Of a DNA stretch of 7,353 nucleotides, positions 1-5,708 are shown one piece after another. The notes under the pieces were generated by a model, which searched no databases, was not told the origin of the DNA, and saw nothing but the letters and a program-made list of their open reading frames with translations. Position 1 is the stretch's first letter. The number at the start of each line of letters is the position of its first letter. Made by a program: the position numbers and the translations under genes. The stretch lies in assembly GCA_024642025.1 (NCBI GenBank), contig JAHEBY010000133.1:1-7353 (forward strand), read 5' to 3'. This DNA is from Comamonadaceae bacterium. GTDB taxonomy: Bacteria > Pseudomonadota > Gammaproteobacteria > Burkholderiales > Burkholderiaceae_C.

Positions 1-1394
1 CATAAAAACACGGCTCGACCATGGCCCAGCGACGCGGTGACGTGGCGGTATCGCACGTCAAAACCGGTGTAGGCCGGGCTCAGCGCTATCAGCACATAGG
101 GCACGGTGGCCAGCGTGTGGGCCAGCCAGACGCCTGGCCAAGAAGCGTCCACCCCCCAGCGCAGCGTGAGCGCATGCACCCCCACCACCCATAGCACCGG
201 CGGCAATATCAGTGGCAGATACAGCACGCGACGCAGCAGCGCATCCCAACGGGCCGGGGCGCATTCCAGCCAGGCCACTGACCAGACAAGGGCGCTGGCG
301 GCGCTGGCAAGCGCCAGCGTGAGCGTCGTGCCGACGGTGTTGCTGCTGGAAGCCACGGATTGCCAGGCGGCACCCGTGAAGTTTCGCGGCAACAGGTTTG
401 GAAACGGCCACACGCCCGAGACGCTGCCTACCGCCAGCGCCAGCATGACGGCGGCATACAGCGCCAGCAAGCTGCCGAATGCCAGGGGGCCGGCGACTTT
501 GGCAGCGCGTTTTGAATTGGCCGTTCTCGCGCCGATGGGCGCACCCACCGACCAGCGCCGCCGCCACACGGGCAATCGCGGCAGCTGCCACAACAGCGCC
601 GCGCAAAGCGCCAGCGCACCAGCCAGCAACCACCCCGCTGCTGCGCCCTGGGCGTTTTGTGCCGGGTCAGCGTCCAGCAGCCACTGCCAGGCCAGCACGG
701 CCACTGTGGGGGGCGAGGCCGGCCCAATGATGAGCGCCATGTCCACGACGGTGAGACCATAGGCGAGTACCGCCAGCATGGGCCAGCGCAAGCGCGGCCA
801 CAGCTGTGGCCACAGCACCCGCCACCACGCGGTGCGCGGCGGGTAGCCCAGGCTTTGCGCCACTTGCAGCTCGCGCGTGAGCCGCTGGGCCACATCGGCA
901 CGCTGCAACTGCGTGGCGGCAGCCCACAACAAGAAGGGCACCTCCTTGGCGATCAGCACCAGCATCAGGCCCAGGCCCCACGGGTCCTGCGTGGTAAGCC
1001 AGGGTGGTGGCGCGTCAAAGCCCGTGGCCCATGGCGACAACGCCCGTAGCAACCAGCCGCTGGGGGCAATCAAAAACGCCAGACCGATGGCAAATGCGGC
1101 ATGTGGCATAGCCAGCAGGGGCCCGAGCGCGCGCACCCAGCGCACCCACCACTTGCCCGGAAAGCCGCGAGAAAGCAGCCAGGCCGTCGCTGCCATGGCC
1201 AGCACACTCGCGCCCACGCCGGTCCAAAGGGTCATCCACATTGCCTTGGCGAGCTGCGAGTCCGCCCACAACGCCTGCCAGGCAGATGGCTGCAGCGCGC
1301 TCGCGATTGCACCCCACGTCGCCCACAGCAGCGGCACGCCAAACACCAAGAGCAAGACCGTTGATATGACGCGGTCTTGGGTTCGGGCATTCAC
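1..1394 (-). CDS. ynjC: YnjC-like ABC transporter permease (two fused permease domains), 3' end off the left edge
   Basis: This is the inner-membrane channel subunit of a binding-protein-dependent importer, here read for its first 464 residues. It starts at GTG (1394-1392), which overlaps the TGA stop of the Hsp70 gene as GTGA, so translation is probably coupled; only a weak GGGG lies upstream. Hydrophobic segments fall near residues 8-30, 52-76, 95-112, 139-160, 204-226, 252-270, 302-324, 352-375, 387-408 and 418-438. A cytoplasmic EAA-type coupling loop is visible at about 176-203 (QVAQSLGYPPRTAW onward, then WPQLWP). A second one is just starting at 450-464 (ASLGHGRAVFL) when the window ends. 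Two coupling loops in one chain is the fused-permease layout of E. coli YnjC (ThiP/FbpB-like). About 60-90 residues are probably missing. The partner ATPase is not in the window. The binding-protein partner is presumably the YnjB homologue at 5709-6962. Substrate is unknown. Confidence 0.88.
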   Translation of the reverse strand, partial: MNARTQDRVISTVLLLVFGVPLLWATWGAIASALQPSAWQALWADSQLAKAMWMTLWTGVGASVLAMAATAWLLSRGFPGKWWVRWVRALGPLLAMPHAAFAIGLAFLIAPSGWLLRALSPWATGFDAPPPWLTTQDPWGLGLMLVLIAKEVPFLLWAAATQLQRADVAQRLTRELQVAQSLGYPPRTAWWRVLWPQLWPRLRWPMLAVLAYGLTVVDMALIIGPASPPTVAVLAWQWLLDADPAQNAQGAAAGWLLAGALALCAALLWQLPRLPVWRRRWSVGAPIGARTANSKRAAKVAGPLAFGSLLALYAAVMLALAVGSVSGVWPFPNLLPRNFTGAAWQSVASSSNTVGTTLTLALASAASALVWSVAWLECAPARWDALLRRVLYLPLILPPVLWVVGVHALTLRWGVDASWPGVWLAHTLATVPYVLIALSPAYTGFDVRYRHVTASLGHGRAVFL

Positions 1395-2668
1395 TGGAGA
1401 GCCCCGTGGACTGCTTCCGCGCCTGTCTCGGTGTTCGATGCGCTGTAGGCAAGGCCGGCAGCCACGCCGCCAAACCGGTCGCCATGCACCAGCGTTGCGG
1501 TGGGTAGGGCAAGTTGCAGCGCGGTGGTCAAGGGCCGCAGCGCCGATGATCCGCCCGTGAGGTAAATGGTGTCGACCCGTTTGAGCCCGGCGGCCAGCAC
1601 ACATTGCCGGGCGCAGGTGACGATATCGTTCAACGGGTTTTGCAAGGTCCGCTGCATCGCCGCGGGCGCAAGGCTGGCGAGCAAATCATCGCCCAGGCAG
1701 GCCACGTCAATGGGCGCTTCGGCGTCGGTTGTCGAGCAGGCAATCTTGGCGGCCTCCACATTTGCCAGCAGCCGGTGACCGTGGCGCTCGTTCAGCACCC
1801 ACATCAGGCGCTGGTGCAGGTTGATGTCGGCGTAGTTCGTCCACAGGGACTTTGCCAGATGCAGACTCTGGCGGCGATAGGCGTGGTGGATCAGGTGCCA
1901 GGTCGACAAATCAAAAAACATCGCCGAAGGCACCTCACGGCCACTGGCGTCAACGTGGCCATAGCCCAGCAGCGGCATGATCTCGGCCAGGTTGAGCAGT
2001 CGGTCAAAATCGGTGCCGGCAATGTGTATGCCGGTGGTGGCCAGCACGTCTGTAGCGCGGTTGCCAGACAGCCGTCGCCCTGGCCCGAGGCGCGTGACGG
2101 TGAAGTCTGACGTGCCACCGCCAATGTCGACAATCAGTGCGGTGGTCTCGGTGGTGATGCGCTGCTCATAGTCCAGCGCGGCGGCCACCGGCTCGAACTG
2201 GAAGCGCACGGTGTCAAACCCGGCAGCATGTGCGGCGCGCGCCAAGGTGGCTTGAGCCAGTGCATCGCGGGCGGTATCGTCGTCTACAAAATGTACCGGG
2301 CGTCCCACCACGGCGTGATTGACCGTGCAGCCCAGTCGCTCTTCGCTACGCGTCTTCAGCTCGCGAAAGAACAGTACCACGATGTCAAAAAAACTGGTGG
2401 GTCGGCCATTGATGGCAGTTTGCTCGTCCATCAGCTTGCTGCCCAGCAGGCTTTTGATGGAGCGCATCAACCGCCCCTCGGCACCGGTCAAATACGCTTG
2501 CAGTGCAGCTGCGCCGAAATCCACGTGTTCGTCGTCGGCATGAAAAAACAGCGCAGTGGGCAATGAGGTGCTGTTGCCCTCCAGCGCAATGGCCTGCAGG
2601 CTGCCGTCGGCCCTCTGCACGGCCACGGCTGAGTTGGACGTGCCGAAGTCTATGCCCAGCGTTAGCAC
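1391..2668 (-). CDS. yegD: Hsp70-family ATPase, YegD-like (no substrate-binding domain)
   Basis: The protein has 425 residues, only an actin-like ATPase domain, so it is much shorter than DnaK (about 640) and lacks the peptide-binding beta-sandwich and lid. The fold markers are in order: phosphate-1 loop GIDFGTSNSAVAV (5-17), connect-1 region FEPVAAALDYE (158-168), phosphate-2 loop VDIGGGTSDFTV (180-191) and adenosine motif YLTGGSSALRPL (369-380). This matches the YegD branch of Hsp70-like proteins, whose client and partners are not established. The start is GTG at 2668-2666; the ATG two bases upstream is out of frame and meets a stop at once. A weak AGG sits 5 nt before the GTG. The gene begins 6 bp after the esterase stop and its TGA overlaps the permease start, so all three are probably one transcript. 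It may act as an ATP-dependent assembly or regulatory factor for its neighbours, but that is inference. Confidence 0.93.
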   Translation of the reverse strand: MLTLGIDFGTSNSAVAVQRADGSLQAIALEGNSTSLPTALFFHADDEHVDFGAAALQAYLTGAEGRLMRSIKSLLGSKLMDEQTAINGRPTSFFDIVVLFFRELKTRSEERLGCTVNHAVVGRPVHFVDDDTARDALAQATLARAAHAAGFDTVRFQFEPVAAALDYEQRITTETTALIVDIGGGTSDFTVTRLGPGRRLSGNRATDVLATTGIHIAGTDFDRLLNLAEIMPLLGYGHVDASGREVPSAMFFDLSTWHLIHHAYRRQSLHLAKSLWTNYADINLHQRLMWVLNERHGHRLLANVEAAKIACSTTDAEAPIDVACLGDDLLASLAPAAMQRTLQNPLNDIVTCARQCVLAAGLKRVDTIYLTGGSSALRPLTTALQLALPTATLVHGDRFGGVAAGLAYSASNTETGAEAVHGALQ

Positions 2669-2674
2669 ATCAAC

Positions 2675-3346
2675 CTACGCCGCCAAGACCGTCTGCAAAA
2701 AGCGGCTGATGTCTTTGACCTCTTGTGGGTGCACGCTGTGCTGCATGGGGTAAGTGTGCCATTGAACCGGGTGCCCCATGGCCGCCAGCGCATTACGCGA
2801 TTCTTCACCGCGTGCCACGACGACAACCGGGTCTTGCGTGCCATGGGCCATGAAGATCGGCGTGGTGGCATTGGCGTCCTGCCGCTCCGCGGCAAAGCGG
2901 TCTGCCAGCGGCAGGTAACCTGACAGCGCCATGATGCCAGCGAGCTTGTGAGGAAAGCGCAGGCCCGTGTGCAGTGCCATCGCGCAGCCCTGGCTGAAGC
3001 CAGCCAGCACAATGCGGTCGTAGGCAACGCCGCGCGCTGCTTCGTTTTCAATTAACGCCACGATTTCGCGCTCGGATTTTTGAATGCCCGCCGCGTCTTG
3101 CCGGCTCACCAAATTGGCGCCCAAGATGTCGTACCAGGCCGGCATCACATAGCCACCGTTGATGGTGACCGGCACGCTCGGTGCGTGCGGAAACACAAAG
3201 CGAATGGGCGCGCACCCCGCCAAATCCAGCTCGGGCACGAGGCCCGCAAAGTCGTTGCCGTCAGCGCCCAGACCATGCAGCCAGATCACGGCAGCGGTTG
3301 GGTTGGGCGCGGATTCGATTTGGATGGAGGGTAGAACTTTGGTCAT
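2675..3346 (-). CDS. Carboxylesterase / lysophospholipase-like alpha/beta hydrolase (Abhydrolase_2)
   Basis: A 223-residue serine esterase of the phospholipase/carboxylesterase family (Pseudomonas carboxylesterase II and acyl-protein thioesterase fold). It should hydrolyse short- to medium-chain acyl esters in the cytoplasm; no signal peptide is present. Visible landmarks: the oxyanion-side motif IWLHGLGADG (21-30), the nucleophile elbow GFSQG (116-120) with Ser118, the acid Asp172 in MAHGTQDPVV, and His203 in YPMQHSVH. The full Ser-Asp-His triad and the length fit the family. I place the start at ATG 3346-3344 because homology begins at MTKVLPSIQIESA. The open frame extends upstream to a TTG at 3412, but those 22 codons look non-coding. 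There is no Shine-Dalgarno sequence, and a -10-like GATAAT sits exactly where a leaderless mRNA would need it. It is the first gene of the esterase-Hsp70-permease operon. Confidence 0.95.
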   Translation of the reverse strand: MTKVLPSIQIESAPNPTAAVIWLHGLGADGNDFAGLVPELDLAGCAPIRFVFPHAPSVPVTINGGYVMPAWYDILGANLVSRQDAAGIQKSEREIVALIENEAARGVAYDRIVLAGFSQGCAMALHTGLRFPHKLAGIMALSGYLPLADRFAAERQDANATTPIFMAHGTQDPVVVVARGEESRNALAAMGHPVQWHTYPMQHSVHPQEVKDISRFLQTVLAA

Positions 3347-3352
3347 ACTGCA

Positions 3353-3381
3353 ATTATCGTGCGACGGAACGCCGCAGGCAG
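3353..3381 (-). promoter_or_regulatory. Candidate leaderless promoter of the esterase operon
   Basis: Reading the minus strand, GATAAT (3358-3353; 5 of 6 to TATAAT) is followed by six bases, TGCAGT, and then the esterase ATG. The start codon therefore begins at the position where transcription would initiate. With a 17-bp spacer the -35 position reads CTGCCT (3381-3376), a weak 3-of-6 match to TTGACA. No Shine-Dalgarno sequence precedes the ATG, consistent with a leaderless transcript. The call rests on pattern only; the weak -35 is the main doubt. Confidence 0.4.
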
Positions 3382-3408
3382 GTGGATGACAAAAACGGTC
3401 TGAATACA

Positions 3409-3504
3409 CCAAAATTTATAGAAAATAAGCATCTAGCCCCCGTCAATTATAGGTAATTAGCTATTACAAACGTAGCATATTGCTATTCAAGGTGTCCAAA
3501 ATTT
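3409..3504. repeat. A/T-rich repeat-like island flanked by 9-bp direct repeats (CCAAAATTT)
   Basis: CCAAAATTT occurs at 3409-3417 and again at 3496-3504, bracketing about 78 bp of A/T-rich sequence. The interior has small symmetric words: GCTATT twice (3460-3465 and 3482-3487), the palindrome TAGCTA, and TAGGTAATTAGC. The phrase AAGCATCTAGCCCC followed by TTAGCTATTA resembles, from memory, a short dispersed intergenic element common in Comamonadaceae genomes, here degenerate. I see no clear terminal inverted repeats. It could equally be ordinary promoter-region A/T richness with a chance 9-bp repeat. Confidence 0.4.
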
Positions 3505-3505
3505 G

Positions 3506-3537
3506 TCGATCTCGCGAGTACAAAGGATGGCGAGCGA
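3506..3537 (+). promoter_or_regulatory. Potential RNA hairpin with a CsrA-like GGA motif in the loop
   Basis: On the plus strand CTCGC (3511-3515) pairs with GCGAG (3530-3534). Beyond a two-base bulge, TCG (3506-3508) pairs with CGA (3535-3537). The 14-nt loop is GAGTACAAAGGATG. Its core differs by one inserted A from the published CsrA/RsmA selection consensus RUACARGGAUGU. This would lie in the 5' leader of the membrane-protein mRNA if transcription starts further upstream, which is not shown. Confidence 0.3.
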
Positions 3538-3624
3538 AGCTATAGTGCGGGTGACTCAGGGACAGATGTGGCACATGGCTGGCCCCGTCAGCTTGAAGTC
3601 TTGAATTCAACTGTTCAGCGGCCT

Positions 3625-3640
3625 GGCGCGAGGAGGCGCC
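3625..3640 (+). promoter_or_regulatory. Hairpin presenting the Shine-Dalgarno sequence of the membrane-protein gene
   Basis: GGCGC (3625-3629) pairs perfectly with GCGCC (3636-3640), leaving the six-base loop GAGGAG. The strong ribosome binding site AGGAGG (3631-3636) is thus almost entirely in the loop, nine bases before the ATG at 3646. The site decides the start of that gene. A GGA in a hairpin loop over a Shine-Dalgarno sequence is the classic layout for CsrA/RsmA repression, or for a simple structure-gated start. No compensatory-mutation evidence is available from one sequence. Confidence 0.45.
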
Positions 3641-3645
3641 GATCT

Positions 3646-3924
3646 ATGGTTCATCAAATCAAGCGTCTGTCTCCCCATCAGAACGCAAAAGTATTTGCGG
3701 TGCTCATGACGATCAGCATACTGGTCTTCATGGTGCCGTTTTACGTATTTGCATTCGCCGTCGCGCCCGCGCAGTCGCGGCCACCTGGCTGGTTCATGGT
3801 GATAATGCCCGCGTTTTACTTCGTCTTCAGCTACCTGATGGTTGCTGTGGGTAGCTGGTTCTACAACCTCATGTTTCCCTATATTGGTGGCATAGAGTTC
3901 ACAACGCGGGATAGCGAGGTTTAA
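3646..3924 (+). CDS. Small two-helix membrane protein, unknown function
   Basis: A 92-residue protein and the only plus-strand gene I accept. The frame is open further upstream (to 3568), but ATG 3646 is chosen because a perfect AGGAGG lies nine bases before it and the preceding 26 codons (Arg-rich, RRRR) look untranslated. The short basic N-terminus is MVHQIKRLSPHQNAK. Helix one is about residues 16-40. A proline-containing loop (APAQSRPPG) follows, then helix two at about 48-71, and a conserved-looking end LMFPYIGGIEFTTRDSEV. By the positive-inside rule both termini are likely cytoplasmic. I recognise the style (LSPHQN...KVFAVL...YNL...YIGGIEF) as a conserved hypothetical seen in Burkholderiales, but know no function. 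It converges on the WS/DGAT gene with 29 bp between stops and no visible bidirectional terminator. Confidence 0.8.
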   Translation: MVHQIKRLSPHQNAKVFAVLMTISILVFMVPFYVFAFAVAPAQSRPPGWFMVIMPAFYFVFSYLMVAVGSWFYNLMFPYIGGIEFTTRDSEV

Positions 3925-3953
3925 CCCCACGTCGTCACTCGGCGAAGAGCGGA

Positions 3954-5654
3954 TTATCGGGCCGCATTCGCTTGGCTCACGCGCTTGCGAGCGGTCACCG
4001 GCGGATTGGCGCTGACCAGTTTCAGCCTGCTCTTTGGCTGTGCAGCTTTGGTGCTTGCCGGTTTTGCTGCGGCCGCGCCCGCGGCTTTGGTTTTTGGCTT
4101 TGCTTTTGCTTTTGCTGCAGTAGGCGCTTTCACAGTTGCCTTTGCGGCCGTTTTTACAGCAGCCTTCGCCGGCGCCTTGGCGGTTGATTTGGGTGGCACT
4201 TTGGCTGCGTCCTGCTCCTTGGCCAAGGCTGCCGCAGCGTGCTCATGTGCTCGTGCGAGCAAGATCTGGTGCTCTGCCAGAAATAAATCACCCAGATCGT
4301 TGATGTCTGGCACGGCGCGGCGACAGGCGATCAGGCCGTAATCGAGCCGCCCCGCATAGCTTTGTACCGTGACGTTAAGCGCCATGGTGTGCACCGGAAT
4401 CGAAACCGGGTAGTAACTGACGACTTTTGCACCTGCCAGGTACAGCGGAACCGGGCTGCCGGGCACGTTGGAGATCAACACGTTGCACAGCGGCGCCATG
4501 ACGTTTGCAAGGCGCGAACGCCCGAAAAGTGAGGCAAGCCCTGACATCAACCACGGTGCGCCCAGCAGCGGAAAGTCTGTCGGGATCGCAGTTTTGACGC
4601 GCCCCATAACGGCCTTGCTGGCGCTGGACGCAGCGTGGATGGCCAGCAGGCGTTTCACCGGGTCTTTGATATCCGTGGCCAGCGTGTTGGTCAATATGCT
4701 GACCTGATTGTTGGCCGACGAATCGCCTGCCGTCCGCAGGCTGACAGGCACCGCCGCAACCAGTGGTTTGTCGGGCAGGTCGTCGTATTCGCGAAGGTAG
4801 CGGCGCAGGGCGCCTGCCGTGGTGCCCATGACCACGTCATTAAGAGACACCCCAAAGGTCTTGCCAATAAATTTGGCTTCAGCCAACGGAATCGTGCGGC
4901 CAGCAAATGTTCGCTGGTTCGTAATGGCTACGTTCAGCTTGGTGCGTGGCCCAAACAGTCGCACATTCTTGGGCATCGACCATTTGCGTTTGCCATCTTC
5001 ATCTTTCTCGGGCAAGGCCACATCCCTCAGGGCGCGTGCCATGGTGGGGGCGGTCTTGATGAGCTGAATAACTTGCGCGACGGTGTTGCCAGCCGCTGCA
5101 CTGGCCAGTTCTGCCATTCCAAGCTGATAGCGGTTGCGCCGCACACCGGGTCGTGGCGCCTTGACGACGCGGCCCGTGGGCTCCAGGTCAAAAATGGCCT
5201 GCGCCACCGCCACGCCCGCCTGGCCGTCCATGCCCGCGTGATGGGCTTTGACATACATGGCGACCTGGCCACTTTTCAGGCCGTCAATGACGAACATTTC
5301 CCAGAGTGGGCGGCTTCGATCCAGCAACGATGAGTGAAGCCGCGCCACATATTGTTGAAGCTGCCGGTTGCTTCCGGGCTTGGGCAAGGTAATTCGTCGA
5401 ATGTGGTAATCGATGTCGATATCTTCATCCTCTACCCATACCGGGTTGGACAAGTCAAACGGCATCAGTGCCAGCTTGCGCGTGAACATGTTGGCCAAAT
5501 GCATCCGGCCCGCTACGTGGGCTTTGGCATCTTCAAAAAAGTCTCCCGCGTAGCCCTCGGGCAAGTCCAGGACATTGAGCGAGCCGATGTGCATCGGCAT
5601 CTCTGGGGACTCCACGTGAAGGAACATGGCGTCCAGACCGCTGAGATGGTTCAT
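3954..5654 (-). CDS. Wax ester synthase / diacylglycerol O-acyltransferase (WS/DGAT) with Lys/Ala-rich C-terminal tail
   Basis: A 566-residue bifunctional acyltransferase joining acyl-CoA to long-chain alcohols or diacylglycerol, making neutral storage lipid at the cytoplasmic membrane and lipid inclusions. The N-terminal condensation-like domain contains PLW (116-118), the catalytic HHxxxDG motif as HHAGMDG (138-144, His139 as likely base) and the structural ND motif LNDVVMG (271-277). The C-terminal WES domain runs to about residue 470 and includes NVLISNVPGSP (391-401). The core matches the roughly 460-residue family size (Acinetobacter AtfA). Residues 472-566 are extra: Ala- and Lys-rich, without acidic residues from 485 on. 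ATG 5654 is preceded by AGGAAAGGG with 8-nt spacing. It follows the ynjB homologue by 54 bp with no clear promoter between, so cotranscription is plausible. No terminator is visible after it. Confidence 0.95.
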   Translation of the reverse strand: MNHLSGLDAMFLHVESPEMPMHIGSLNVLDLPEGYAGDFFEDAKAHVAGRMHLANMFTRKLALMPFDLSNPVWVEDEDIDIDYHIRRITLPKPGSNRQLQQYVARLHSSLLDRSRPLWEMFVIDGLKSGQVAMYVKAHHAGMDGQAGVAVAQAIFDLEPTGRVVKAPRPGVRRNRYQLGMAELASAAAGNTVAQVIQLIKTAPTMARALRDVALPEKDEDGKRKWSMPKNVRLFGPRTKLNVAITNQRTFAGRTIPLAEAKFIGKTFGVSLNDVVMGTTAGALRRYLREYDDLPDKPLVAAVPVSLRTAGDSSANNQVSILTNTLATDIKDPVKRLLAIHAASSASKAVMGRVKTAIPTDFPLLGAPWLMSGLASLFGRSRLANVMAPLCNVLISNVPGSPVPLYLAGAKVVSYYPVSIPVHTMALNVTVQSYAGRLDYGLIACRRAVPDINDLGDLFLAEHQILLARAHEHAAAALAKEQDAAKVPPKSTAKAPAKAAVKTAAKATVKAPTAAKAKAKPKTKAAGAAAAKPASTKAAQPKSRLKLVSANPPVTARKRVSQANAAR

Positions 5655-5662
5655 GATGTCAA

Positions 5663-5671
5663 CCCTTTCCT
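5663..5671 (-). promoter_or_regulatory. Ribosome binding site of the WS/DGAT gene
   Basis: On the minus strand AGGAAAGGG precedes the ATG with eight bases (TTGACATC) between. This fixes the start at 5654 and agrees with the family N-terminus MNHLSGLDAMFL. The TTGACA in the spacer is too close to the start codon to serve as a -35 for this gene. Confidence 0.65.
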
Positions 5672-5708
5672 GACTGCAAGGCGTTTGAGTTGACCATTAT
5701 GGCCGTGG

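Larger units (their letters stand above)
3347..3645. other. Divergent 299-bp intergenic region between the esterase operon and the small membrane-protein gene
   Basis: This is the only gene-free stretch near 300 bp. From the esterase side it holds the candidate leaderless promoter, then an A/T-rich block (32 of 100 bases are G or C in 3411-3510, against clearly G/C-rich coding flanks). Next come two potential RNA hairpins with GGA in their loops, a 10-bp perfect palindrome TTGAATTCAA (3601-3610) and a strong ribosome binding site. I could not identify a convincing plus-strand promoter for the membrane-protein gene. TATAGT at 3541-3546 has no recognisable -35 at proper spacing. Confidence 0.7.

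Noticed and set aside
58..1512. Several open frames on both strands across the permease region
   Set aside because: They are rich in Arg, Cys and Ala with no family resemblance. Translating the minus strand from the GTG at 1394 gives one uninterrupted 464-codon permease with membrane segments and an EAA loop.
2662..3051. 129-codon minus-strand frame overlapping the esterase
   Set aside because: It is an out-of-frame Trp/Arg/Cys-rich shadow; the esterase frame carries an intact catalytic triad.
3527..3604. 25-codon upstream open frame starting MASEAIVRVTQ before the membrane-protein gene
   Set aside because: The ATG is directly abutted by AAAGG with no spacing for ribosome binding, and the peptide has no recognisable feature. 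Its start coincides with the GGATG of the proposed hairpin loop, so it remains only a faint possibility.
3568..3645. N-terminal extension of the small membrane protein by 26 codons
   Set aside because: The Arg-rich extension has no ribosome binding site, and an ideal AGGAGG sits correctly before the ATG at 3646.
3972..4341. Hydrophobic Ala/Phe/Val-rich plus-strand frames that look like membrane segments
   Set aside because: They are the antisense reading of the Lys/Ala codons in the WS/DGAT tail, which necessarily gives Phe/Leu/Ala-rich peptides.
5657..5662. TTGACA-like -35 box on the minus strand just before the WS/DGAT start
   Set aside because: Any -10 would fall inside the coding sequence, so it cannot drive this gene from its own start.
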